Assembly: GCA_015272515.1 (NCBI GenBank) | Contig: JACYLN010000024.1 | Coordinates: forward strand, 142,073 to 177,602 | DNA: 35,530 nucleotides | Source: Leptolyngbyaceae cyanobacterium C42_A2020_001 | Lineage (GTDB): Bacteria > Cyanobacteriota > Cyanobacteriia > Leptolyngbyales > Leptolyngbyaceae | Reading direction: 5' to 3' | Shown: piece by piece, positions 1 through 7,425 of the stretch | How positions within the stretch are numbered: the first letter of the stretch is position 1 | Layout of the letters: every line of letters begins with the position of its first letter | Program-made: the position numbers and the translations under genes | The notes under the pieces: model-generated | What the model was told of the DNA's origin: nothing | What the model saw: the letters and a program-made list of their open reading frames with translations, nothing else | Databases searched by the model: none

Positions 1-741
1 CAGCGTACTCCAGATTGCCAAAAACAAATCACGGACTTAGAACATCGCTTACTGCAACGGAGAACGGAACTCGATGAACAACTCGCAGCCTTTGGACGCT
101 TGCAGCAACAGCAGCAACAGCTAGAAACCCTCAGCACTCAACACGCAGCGCTTAGCACTCAACTTCAAGCAACTCGCCGCCAGTACCGGGTTTACCAGGA
201 GCTATCCCAGGCATTTGGCAAGAACGGCATTCAGGCGCTGATGATTGAAAATGTGCTACCACAACTGGAGGCAGAAACCAACCGAATCCTGGCTCGACTC
301 AGCGCCAATCAACTGCATATTCAGTTCATTACGCAGCGATCGCACCGTCGCAATCCATCCCGTGCCATTAAAGCGAAACTCGAATCCGTTAAACTCATTG
401 AAACGTTAGATATTCTCATTGCCGATGCCAGAGGTACTCGCCCTTACGAAACCTACTCCGGTGGCGAGGCGTTTCGTGTTAACTTTGCTATTCGATTGGC
501 GCTAGCGCGGTTACTGGCTCAACGCTCTGGCACCGCTCTACAAATGCTAATTATTGATGAAGGCTTCGGTACCCAGGATGCAGAAGGGTGCGATCGCCTG
601 ATTGCTGCCATCAACGCCATCACTCCAGATTTTGCCTGCATTCTTACCGTCACCCATGTACCCCATTTCAAAGAAGCGTTTCAGGCTCGCATTGAAGTTT
701 GCAAAACTGAAGAAGGCTCCCAACTGCGACTATTCCTGTAA
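1..741 (+). CDS. sbcC: Exonuclease subunit SbcC, C-terminal part (5' end outside window)
   Basis: SbcC is the SMC/Rad50-like ATPase of the SbcCD nuclease, which cuts hairpins and processes DNA ends. The frame is open to the left edge, so the gene begins outside the window and 246 residues are visible. The first part is Gln/Leu/Arg-rich (a QQQQQQ run near residue 35) and looks like the return strand of the long coiled coil. The last part is the C-terminal ATPase lobe: an ABC signature (YSGGEAFRVN, about residues 149-158), then a Walker B and D-loop-like stretch (LIIDEGFGTQD). The TTG at 100 is an internal codon, not a start. SbcD would be expected nearby but is not in the window. Family assignment is firm; the choice of SbcC over another Rad50-like SMC rests on the overall resemblance of the C-terminal lobe. 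Confidence 0.88.
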   Translation, partial: QRTPDCQKQITDLEHRLLQRRTELDEQLAAFGRLQQQQQQLETLSTQHAALSTQLQATRRQYRVYQELSQAFGKNGIQALMIENVLPQLEAETNRILARLSANQLHIQFITQRSHRRNPSRAIKAKLESVKLIETLDILIADARGTRPYETYSGGEAFRVNFAIRLALARLLAQRSGTALQMLIIDEGFGTQDAEGCDRLIAAINAITPDFACILTVTHVPHFKEAFQARIEVCKTEEGSQLRLFL

Positions 742-1508
742 GCGGTTGCTGCCCATCATGGGGTCGTTCTACCTTAATTTTTTCCAAATTTAGACTTTAC
801 ACTTTACAATTGAGACCTAACGCAATAAATCTTTGGTCAAGATCGCTCTAGCTGTGCGATCGCGGATGGTTACTTCACCTGTGTCCGCAGTCCCCTGCGT
901 TCCGTCTACGCGCATCATCTATCGCGTGAAAAGCTTATGCACAGCGATTGTTTAACAGGTGAGTCCATTCTTGTTCGATGTGGCATTCGGTTACATGTAA
1001 GCCATACTCCAGGGCGATTTCAACCCCACCAGTTAAAAAACATAAGCAACTTCACCTACGCGCGATCGCCAATCTGGAGCAACACGATCGAAATCTATAG
1101 AAAATCACTTTAGTTCAATCTATGACAGTTGAAATATGCCACATTGAGAACAAGCCAATTTGTGTTGAGCAACTTGGCAAAAGCTGATGCGCTCTTTCAC
1201 AAAGCATTCTTGCTGATTGATGTTAAGGTTAGTCGCTAATTATGAGAGTGGTTGGGTCAGCAATTGTGTATGTAATCAATTGTGAATAATGCCATGTAAA
1301 TGCCCGGTGCAAAGTTCAATAGAAAGTTCCAATCAATTGCTAGCATCGAGATAGAGTGTGACTATTGACTGTCTACAGTTAATAGTTAACAAATGCAAAC
1401 TGATGTTTAACAAGCCAAAAGAAGTGTTGCAAATTCGTAACCTTTCCGGGTTCTGTTGGGTGTGCTGTTTAATCAATAACAAACTAAAAGTTCTGTGAAG
1501 GAGCTTTC
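742..1508. other. Long intergenic region before the pnt operon
   Basis: These 767 bases between sbcC and pntAA hold no convincing gene. On the minus strand near 950-1035 there is a short open stretch reading GGVEIALEYGLHV without an upstream start, perhaps debris of a gene. A near-perfect 26-bp palindrome at 1361-1386 is listed separately. The remainder is AT-rich and probably holds the pnt promoter, which I could not place with confidence. Confidence 0.5.
1361..1386. promoter_or_regulatory. 26-bp near-perfect palindrome upstream of pntAA
   Basis: The left arm ACTATTGACTGT (1361-1372) and the right arm ACAGTTAATAGT (1375-1386) are reverse complements at 11 of 12 positions, separated by only CT. 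A two-base loop makes an RNA hairpin strained and a dimeric-protein operator more natural. It lies 122 bp before the pntAA start codon. The function is inferred from position and symmetry only. Confidence 0.4.
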
Positions 1509-2669
1509 ATGAGGATTGCGATCGCAAAAGAAATTGAGGTGGGAGAACGGCGGGTCGCCCTGATCCCAGATACGGTGGGTCGGTTAGTGAAGCAAGGGTT
1601 TGAGGTATGGGTAGAAAGTGGAGCGGGAGAAGCCGCCTACTTCTCAAACGAGGCATACATTCAGGCGGGAGCGATCATCGTTTCAACCCCCGAAACTGCG
1701 TTTAGTGCAGATTTAGTGCTGAAGGTAAAGCCGCCTCAACTGCGGGAAGACGGACGGCACGAAGCTGATTTGCTCAAGCCGGGATCAACGTTGATTAGCT
1801 TTTTAGATCCCCTCGGCAATCCCAAGTTGTGTCAGCAGCTTGCTGATCGCAACGTGACGGCGCTCAGTATGGAGATGATCCCGCGCATCAGTCGGGCGCA
1901 AAGTATGGATGCGCTGTCGTCTCAGGCATCGGTGGCAGGCTACAAAGCAGTGCTGATTGCCGCATCTGCCTGCCCCAAGTTTTTCCCGATGTTAACGACG
2001 GCTGCTGGAACGATCGCGCCTGCGAAGGTGTTTGTGATTGGGGCGGGGGTTGCTGGACTGCAAGCGATCGCCACGGCTCGTCGGCTGGGTGCAGTGGTAG
2101 AAGCCTTTGATATTCGCCCTGCGGTGAAAGAAGAAGTACAAAGCCTGGGAGCCAGATTTGTGGAAGTGGCGCTGGAGGAAGAAACCGTTGCCGCTGGTGG
2201 GTATGCCAAAGAAGTATCGGATACTGCCAAACAAAAAACGCAGGCGGCGATCGCCGAACACGTCAAACTCTCGGATGTGGTGATTACGACGGCGCAGGTG
2301 CCCGGCAAAAAAGCACCGATTCTGGTAACAGAAGACATGATCGCCCAGATGAAACCTGGTGCCGTCATTGTAGACATGGCAGCCGAGCAGGGCGGCAACT
2401 GTGCCGGGATCGAAGCAGGCAGCCAAATCGTTCGTAATGGGGTAACGCTAATCGGTCCGGTGAATTTGCCCGCCACCATGCCTGTTCACGCCAGCCAGAT
2501 GTATTCCAAAAATCTGCTAACGCTGGTGCAGCATTTGGTAAAAGATGGGCAATTAACGCTCGATTTTGAGGATGAAATTACCCGTGAAACCTGCGTGACT
2601 CACGGCGGAGAAATTCGCAATCAGCGGGTTCACGCCTTACTCGAAAGTGCCGTCACCGTAGGACTGTAG
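1509..2669 (+). CDS. pntAA: NAD(P) transhydrogenase alpha-1 subunit (soluble NAD(H)-binding domain)
   Basis: This is the NAD(H)-binding component of proton-translocating transhydrogenase, which passes hydride between NADH and NADP+ driven by the proton gradient. The 386-residue protein starts at an ATG preceded by a good ribosome-binding site (GAAGGAGC). The N-terminal half begins MRIAIAKEIEVGERRVAL, as in the alanine dehydrogenase/PntA family. The mobile-loop region motif RAQSMDALSSQASVAGYKA is present, followed by a Rossmann dinucleotide site, VIGAGVAGLQAIATARRLG, ending in the acidic residue of EAFDIR. It lacks the membrane helices fused to the alpha subunit in E. coli; these are encoded by the next gene, the split arrangement typical of cyanobacteria and Rhodospirillum. 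The next start is only 14 bp after this stop, so the three genes form one operon. Confidence 0.96.
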   Translation: MRIAIAKEIEVGERRVALIPDTVGRLVKQGFEVWVESGAGEAAYFSNEAYIQAGAIIVSTPETAFSADLVLKVKPPQLREDGRHEADLLKPGSTLISFLDPLGNPKLCQQLADRNVTALSMEMIPRISRAQSMDALSSQASVAGYKAVLIAASACPKFFPMLTTAAGTIAPAKVFVIGAGVAGLQAIATARRLGAVVEAFDIRPAVKEEVQSLGARFVEVALEEETVAAGGYAKEVSDTAKQKTQAAIAEHVKLSDVVITTAQVPGKKAPILVTEDMIAQMKPGAVIVDMAAEQGGNCAGIEAGSQIVRNGVTLIGPVNLPATMPVHASQMYSKNLLTLVQHLVKDGQLTLDFEDEITRETCVTHGGEIRNQRVHALLESAVTVGL

Positions 2670-2683
2670 GAAGGAGTTTTGCT

Positions 2684-2971
2684 ATGACAGACGGATTAAT
2701 TATGGGGTTGGTGGTGTTCACTCTGGCAACCTTTATTGGGTTTGAAGTGATCAACAAAATCCCGCCCACGTTGCACACGCCGTTGATGTCGGGTTCCAAC
2801 GCAATTTCAGGGATCGCAATTGTGGGCGCGTTGCTGGTGGCAGGTGATCGCAATTGGCAACTCACCACCATTTTGGGACTGATTGGCGTGGTGCTGGCAA
2901 CAATTAACGTGGTCGGTGGGTTTTTGGTGACTGACCGGATGCTGCAAATGTTTAAGAAGAAAGAGGTATAA
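2684..2971 (+). CDS. pntAB: NAD(P) transhydrogenase alpha-2 subunit (small membrane subunit)
   Basis: A 95-residue integral membrane protein corresponding to the C-terminal membrane part of E. coli PntA. Three or four hydrophobic stretches are visible: GLVVFTLATFIGFEVI, a segment around GIAIVGALLVAG and a C-terminal TTILGLIGVVLATINVVGGFLV. The family motif HTPLMSGSNAISGI lies between the first two. The protein ends with a basic tail (FKKKEV). Its ATG follows a strong Shine-Dalgarno (AGGAAGGAG) 14 bp after pntAA, and pntB begins 3 bp after this stop, so translation is probably coupled. With PntB it forms the proton channel in the cytoplasmic or thylakoid membrane. Confidence 0.95.
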   Translation: MTDGLIMGLVVFTLATFIGFEVINKIPPTLHTPLMSGSNAISGIAIVGALLVAGDRNWQLTTILGLIGVVLATINVVGGFLVTDRMLQMFKKKEV

Positions 2972-2974
2972 GCG

Positions 2975-4381
2975 ATGAGTGAGTTTTTACCAGCGGTGAT
3001 TGAACTCAGCTATCTGGTCGCTGCCACTTTGTTCATCATTGGCTTAAAAAAGCTGGGATCACCTGCCAGCGCCCGGCGTGGTAATACGATCGCCTCCGTA
3101 GGAATGTTAATTGCGATTGTGGCAACCCTGCTGCACCAAAACGTTTTGAATTACGAAATGATTCTGGTGGCGATTGGGATCGGCTCCGCGATCGGAGCAG
3201 TCATGGCGTATCGGGTAGAAATGACCGCGATGCCGCAGATGGTCGGTCTGCTCAACGGCTTTGGTGGTGCCGCATCTGCCCTGGTTGCAGTGGGCGAATT
3301 TTGGCGCTACATCACCAGTGTTGAAGCTGTTCCCCTCAGCGAAACGATCACGATTGTGGTGAGTGTGTTGATTGGGGGAGTCACATTTACAGGCAGTTTG
3401 CTGGCATTTGTAAAGTTGGAAGGCTGGATCAGTGGTTCGCCCATCACGTTTCCATTCCAGCAGCCGTTTAACCTGACACTGCTAGGTGCATTTTTGGTTG
3501 CCAGCGGATTTCTGATCGTCGATCCCCATCAACCAGTTGTATTTCTCGGCTTAATTGGCATTTCCCTCGTATTGGGGATTCTATTTGTGTTGCCAATTGG
3601 GGGTGCCGATACACCCGTCGTCATCTCCCTGCTCAACTCCTTCTCTGGCTTAGCTGCCAGCGCTGCTGGGTTTGTGTTGATGAATAATATGCTGATCATC
3701 GCAGGTGCGTTGGTTGGCGCGTCTGGGATCATTTTGACGGAAATCATGTGTAAGGCGATGAACCGTTCTCTTGCCAATGTGCTGTTTAGTGCCTTCGGTT
3801 CAGCTCATACGGCATCAACTGGCGGTTCAACTGGAGTGAGTGGCGATCGCGTTCTACACCAGATCGATACGGAAGAAGGCGCAATGATGTTGGGCTATGC
3901 CAAATCAGTGGTGATTGTGCCCGGTTATGGAATGGCAGTAGCTCAGGCACAACACGCTGTTCGCGAACTGGCAGATCAGCTAGAGCGATTGGGAGTAGAC
4001 GTGAAGTACGCGATTCACCCCGTTGCTGGACGGATGCCGGGACACATGAACGTCCTGCTGGCAGAGGCAAACGTGCCCTACCCCAAACTGCACGATATGG
4101 AAGACATCAACCCCGAACTTGATCGCGTAGACGTTGCTCTGGTGATTGGCGCAAATGATGTAGTGAATCCGGCTGCCCGCCACGATAAGGACAGTCCTAT
4201 TTATGGAATGCCTATTCTAGAAGTGGATAAAGCCCATCACACCATCGTCATTAAGCGCGGCATGAATGCTGGGTTCTCAGGCGTGGAGAATGAACTGTTC
4301 TACAAAGACAAGACAATGATGCTGTTTGGTAGCGCAAAGTCTGTTGTAGAGCAGCTTGCAGCAGCCGTCAAAGAGTTTTAG
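2975..4381 (+). CDS. pntB: NAD(P) transhydrogenase beta subunit
   Basis: A 468-residue protein combining a membrane domain with the NADP(H)-binding domain III. About the first 270 residues contain many hydrophobic helices with the family stretch MTAMPQMVGLLNGFGGAASALV. The C-terminal domain holds VVIVPGYGMAVAQAQHAV (the NADP fold), HPVAGRMPGHMNVLLAEA and the highly conserved GANDVVNPAAR. Length and motif order match complete PntB. It completes the operon with pntAA and pntAB. Downstream, a palindromic repeat and a second inverted repeat fill the gap to the convergent STAS gene and could end transcription. In a cyanobacterium the complex adjusts the NADPH/NADH ratio in low-light or mixotrophic growth. 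Confidence 0.96.
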   Translation: MSEFLPAVIELSYLVAATLFIIGLKKLGSPASARRGNTIASVGMLIAIVATLLHQNVLNYEMILVAIGIGSAIGAVMAYRVEMTAMPQMVGLLNGFGGAASALVAVGEFWRYITSVEAVPLSETITIVVSVLIGGVTFTGSLLAFVKLEGWISGSPITFPFQQPFNLTLLGAFLVASGFLIVDPHQPVVFLGLIGISLVLGILFVLPIGGADTPVVISLLNSFSGLAASAAGFVLMNNMLIIAGALVGASGIILTEIMCKAMNRSLANVLFSAFGSAHTASTGGSTGVSGDRVLHQIDTEEGAMMLGYAKSVVIVPGYGMAVAQAQHAVRELADQLERLGVDVKYAIHPVAGRMPGHMNVLLAEANVPYPKLHDMEDINPELDRVDVALVIGANDVVNPAARHDKDSPIYGMPILEVDKAHHTIVIKRGMNAGFSGVENELFYKDKTMMLFGSAKSVVEQLAAAVKEF

Positions 4382-4401
4382 CCGGAGCGATAACGCTCCA
4401 C

Positions 4402-4509
4402 TTAGGGATGAGAATTGATTAAAAATGAAAAGTTAAAAGTTCAAGATGGCTACCAATCAAGCTTTGCCACTTTTAACTTTACATTTTTAAATTATTCATT
4501 GTCCTAGGG
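4402..4509. repeat. Palindromic MITE-like repeat, copy 1
   Basis: The left end (TTAGGGATGAGAATTGATT, then AAAAATGAAAAGTTAAAAGT) and the reverse complement of the right end (CCTAGGACAATGAATAATTT, then AAAAATGTAAAGTTAAAAGT) are largely the same sequence, giving arms of about 40 bp around a short centre. A second copy lies at 5432-5541; the two share long identical blocks such as TAAAAATGAAAAGTTAAAAG and GCTTTGCCACTTTTAA. It carries no coding potential. Confidence 0.75.
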
Positions 4510-4529
4510 TCGGCTCAACAGCATCAAAG

Positions 4530-4588
4530 GAGAAAAGACGGAGACAAAGAGGCATCGAATTTTCACCCTTTGTCTTGCGCCTTTTCTC
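4530..4588. terminator. Imperfect inverted repeat between convergent pntB and STAS gene
   Basis: GAGAAAAGACGGAGACAAAG (4530-4549) is matched by the reverse complement of 4568-4588 (GAGAAAAGGCGCAAGACAAAG) with a loop of about 18 bases. It lies between two genes that converge, so a bidirectional terminator is a reasonable inference, but there is no clean U-tract. It may equally be a degenerate intergenic repeat. Confidence 0.35.
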
Positions 4589-4653
4589 TTTCGTCTTCTC
4601 AAGGAGTCCAACCTGGTGATTGAGGCGGTAGCAAAATTTAGGAACTTTGCCTC

Positions 4654-4977
4654 TTAATAAGCCTGGTTAAACTCAGTCTGGCTTGGGAAAATTTCAAAGA
4701 CTTGATCCATTCCGGTGATTTCTAGCAGCATCCGAGCTTGCTCACACACAGAGCACAGAGCGAGTTTGCCACCCACTGCCCGGGTTGACTTAAAGGCATT
4801 GACCAAGCCACCCAGCCCAGAACTATCGATGAATGACACATTTTCCAAGTCAACTAAGACTTGGATGTTTCCGCCTTTGACAAATTCATCGACTTCACGA
4901 CAAAGTTGACTTGCCGTAGAACTATCCAGGATTCCTGATGGTTTTATGACTTTAGTTTCGGAATTCATGAGTTGCAT
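4654..4977 (-). CDS. STAS-domain anti-sigma factor antagonist
   Basis: A single STAS domain of 107 residues, like SpoIIAA/RsbV, which binds and neutralises an anti-sigma kinase when unphosphorylated. The signature VSFIDSSGLGGLVNAF (about residues 48-63) carries the serine that the kinase phosphorylates (Ser52 or Ser53). The preceding IQVLVDLENV strand and the later GGKLALCSV strand fit the fold. I chose the ATG at 4977; a TTG at 4986 lies closer to a purine-rich AGGAAAGAG and is an alternative. No anti-sigma kinase or PP2C phosphatase is in the window, so its partners are encoded elsewhere. It stands alone between two copies of a palindromic repeat. Confidence 0.9.
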   Translation of the reverse strand: MQLMNSETKVIKPSGILDSSTASQLCREVDEFVKGGNIQVLVDLENVSFIDSSGLGGLVNAFKSTRAVGGKLALCSVCEQARMLLEITGMDQVFEIFPSQTEFNQAY

Positions 4978-5158
4978 TGATCTCAAGCTCTTTCCTAGTT
5001 GATGTATTTTCGCATCAAAGCGATCGCTACAAAATTGCTTTAGTAGCTAAATATAGAGTTCCCTGAACCTGCACCCAATTCAACAGAGATGGCTAAATCT
5101 TTGTGGTGGCTTCAAAATAAATCAAACAGAAGCAGATTTACAACCATCTAAAAACCAT

Positions 5159-5201
5159 GTTTGATAAAGACTTGGTAACCCAGATGGCAAGGTTATCAAA
5201 C
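5159..5201. promoter_or_regulatory. Two-part stem-loop upstream of the STAS gene
   Basis: GTTTGATAA (5159-5167) is a perfect 9-bp reverse complement of TTATCAAAC (5193-5201). Inside it, CTTG (5171-5174) can pair with CAAG (5188-5191), giving a stem, a small internal loop and a second stem. It lies about 180-225 bp before the STAS start on the opposite strand. It could be a leader structure, an operator or a remnant of a small palindromic element; nothing in the sequence decides. Confidence 0.35.
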
Positions 5202-5431
5202 TGTTTGTAGCCACTGCTACACTGAAAATTGTGATCGCGATGCTTAAATTTTCCTAACGCGACCGTTCATGCACCTGAATCTATCACAGCACACTTAAAA
5301 GCAAATCGCCAACTCCTTGCACATCTGAAAGTCGGACAGCCATAATTTTCATGGAAACTTAGTAAATTATTCTCCGATGATGATTCTGGTAAATGTTATT
5401 TGAAGATTGAGAGAATTTTTGAAGGATTTGA

Positions 5432-5541
5432 TTTAGGAGTGAGAATTCATTAAAAATGAAAAGTTAAAAGTTCAAACTGGTTGCTAATAAAGCTTTGCCA
5501 CTTTTAATTTTGCATTTTGAATTATTCATTATCCTTAGGAG
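5432..5541. repeat. Palindromic MITE-like repeat, copy 2
   Basis: Same element as at 4402-4509, in the same orientation. The left end reads TTAGGAGTGAGAATTCATTA and the right end, reverse-complemented, CTCCTAAGGATAATGAATAA. The inner arms around AAAATGAAAAGTTAAAAG again face each other. It ends about 100 bp before the PBP2 start, so it may sit in that gene's promoter region. Confidence 0.75.
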
Positions 5542-5639
5542 TTTATTCAGATTTGTAATCGTTCTGAATAAGTATCTTTCCAGATTGCTCGGTTTCGTTG
5601 GGAAATGAGATAAGAACACCTATTCACTACGAAGTAGCA

Positions 5640-7418
5640 ATGGCTAGTGGGCTTTCCTTCGTATCTAAAGATCGGCTGGTCAATCTTACGTTGACTCAGC
5701 GATCGCGTCGGGCGATCGCACTCATTTTGTTGGGGAGTGCTCTGGTTGCGGTGTGTGGTGCTCGTCTGGCACAACTGCAAATTTTGCAGGGAAATTACTA
5801 TCGAGAACGGGCGGAGAAAAATCGCATCGCGCTGATTCCGATTCCGGCTGATCGAGGGAATATTATTGATCGAAACGGCAAGTTGCTTGCAGCCAATCGA
5901 TTGGCGCGATCGGTGTATTTGCGCCCTAGAGAGCAAACCAAAGAGCAATGGGCAAAAACGGCAGAGCACCTCGCTCCAATCCTCAACATTCCTGCTAGCG
6001 AGATCTTAGATAAACTCAAGCAATCTGGCTATCGTGCGGCAATGCCAATTCGCATCAGTCGCAATCTGTCTCTGGATGCCTTTGTCACTTTAGCCGAGAA
6101 AAATAATCAGTTTCCCGGCATTGAGATTCGAGGAGAATCGAACCGCTATTACCCAAACGGCAAGTTGGCAGCTCACGTTCTTGGCTATATCAGCGAGGCA
6201 ACGGCTGCTGATTTGAAGGCAAATCCAGATTACCCCGTTGGAATGCTGGTTGGGCAAATGGGGATCGAACGACTGGCCAACGAATCTTTAAAGGGGGTAT
6301 GGGGTGGTCAAGTGGTTGAAGTCGATGCCTCCGGACGAGAGATCGAAAATTTAGGCATCAAACAATCAATTTCTGGAGAACCAGTTCGGGTAACGCTGGA
6401 TGTTGAGTTACAGAAAACGGCTGAAAAAGCATTGGCAAACCGTCGAGGAGCAGCGGTTGTTTTAGACGTAAAAACGGGGGCAGTTTTGGCGTTGGCAAGT
6501 GGTCCTGCTTTTGATCCCAATCTGTTCACCCGACGCATTTCTAAAGCAGAGTGGCAAGAGCTACAAAATCAAGATGACCCATTTCTCAACCGCGCCCTTC
6601 AGGGCTATCCCCCTGGTAGCACCTTCAAGGTGGTAACCGCTACTGCTGGAATGCAATCGGGCAAATTTTTCCCAGATTCGACCTTAATGACTTATGCCGC
6701 CATTAATTTGGGCGGGCATCTGTTCCATGAGCATGGTGCGCCTCAAGGCGTGATTGGGTTTCGAGATGCGTTAGCGTTTAGCAGCAATACTTTTTTCTAC
6801 CAGGTGGGATTAGCAACCGGACCTGAGCAAATTTCCAAGTGGGGACAGTCGTTGGGGATTGGAAAGGTAACCGATCTGGGTTTGGATGGGGGCAGTCACG
6901 GGTTAATTCCTACGCCAGCCGAGAAAGAAAAGCTGTTCAAAGAGCCGTGGTACGGGGGTGATACGGTGAGTATGTCGATTGGGCAGGGCTTGGTGCAGGT
7001 AACTCCCTTAGAAATGGCGGTAGTCTATGCTGCGATCGCCAATGGCGGCTATCGCGTGCAACCCCACTTGTTAGCTGCCCAAACTGCCACTCCTGCTACA
7101 AAGCCTCAGAAGATTGGACTCAACCCTGATACTCTCGCGGTAATTCGTCAGGGATTGGCGGCTGTTGTGCAGCAGGGCACTGCCCGCCGATTAAATGATG
7201 GTGTGATTCCGCCAACAGCTGGTAAAACAGGCACCGCAGAAGTGTTAGGGCAACGCGATAATTCACTCTTTGCTGGATTTGGACCTGTTAACAACCCCAA
7301 AATTGCGGTGGCAGTTGTGGTTGAAAACGGTGGCTATGGAGCGGAGTCGGCGGTTCCCATTGCCCACGAAATTTATAAAACCTACTTTAAATCGGCAAAG
7401 GGCAAGCGGGGGCGGTAG
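5640..7418 (+). CDS. mrdA: Penicillin-binding protein 2 (elongation transpeptidase)
   Basis: A class B penicillin-binding protein that cross-links peptidoglycan in the elongation machinery with RodA. Counting from the ATG at 5640 (592 residues): a short cytoplasmic tail, one membrane anchor (AIALILLGSALVAVCGA, about 25-41), the N-terminal dimerisation module with the class B motif ADRGNIIDRNGKLLA, then the transpeptidase domain. All three catalytic motifs are present: STFK (nucleophile Ser327), SSN (381-383) and KTGTAE (Lys529). The frame extends 14 codons upstream to a TTG at 5598, but the ATG better fits the usual short cytoplasmic tail. The stop lies 7 bp from the end of the convergent rhomboid gene. 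LD-carboxypeptidase nearby also acts on peptidoglycan. Confidence 0.93.
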   Translation: MASGLSFVSKDRLVNLTLTQRSRRAIALILLGSALVAVCGARLAQLQILQGNYYRERAEKNRIALIPIPADRGNIIDRNGKLLAANRLARSVYLRPREQTKEQWAKTAEHLAPILNIPASEILDKLKQSGYRAAMPIRISRNLSLDAFVTLAEKNNQFPGIEIRGESNRYYPNGKLAAHVLGYISEATAADLKANPDYPVGMLVGQMGIERLANESLKGVWGGQVVEVDASGREIENLGIKQSISGEPVRVTLDVELQKTAEKALANRRGAAVVLDVKTGAVLALASGPAFDPNLFTRRISKAEWQELQNQDDPFLNRALQGYPPGSTFKVVTATAGMQSGKFFPDSTLMTYAAINLGGHLFHEHGAPQGVIGFRDALAFSSNTFFYQVGLATGPEQISKWGQSLGIGKVTDLGLDGGSHGLIPTPAEKEKLFKEPWYGGDTVSMSIGQGLVQVTPLEMAVVYAAIANGGYRVQPHLLAAQTATPATKPQKIGLNPDTLAVIRQGLAAVVQQGTARRLNDGVIPPTAGKTGTAEVLGQRDNSLFAGFGPVNNPKIAVAVVVENGGYGAESAVPIAHEIYKTYFKSAKGKRGR

Positions 7419-7425
7419 CGTTTTG

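Larger units (their letters stand above)
4978..5639. other. Intergenic region between STAS gene and PBP2
   Basis: About 660 bases without a credible gene, between divergently oriented genes. It holds a two-part stem-loop at 5159-5201 and the second copy of the palindromic repeat at 5432-5541. Promoters for both flanking genes must lie here, but I could not place a convincing -35/-10 pair. Confidence 0.5.

Noticed and set aside
986-1000. TTACATGTAA palindrome also found near 13190-13203
   Set aside because: Both places contain GTTACATGTAAG, but ten- to twelve-base matches occur by chance and the contexts differ; it does not fit the NtcA consensus GTA-N8-TAC.
950-1035. Minus-strand peptide with GGVEIALEYGLHV followed by TECHIEQEWTHLL
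   Set aside because: About 38 codons between two stops with no start codon or ribosome-binding site, and I do not recognise the family; at most gene debris.
1940-2479. 179-codon minus-strand frame inside pntAA
   Set aside because: Antisense to a strongly conserved enzyme and without family resemblance; its length reflects codon bias of pntAA.
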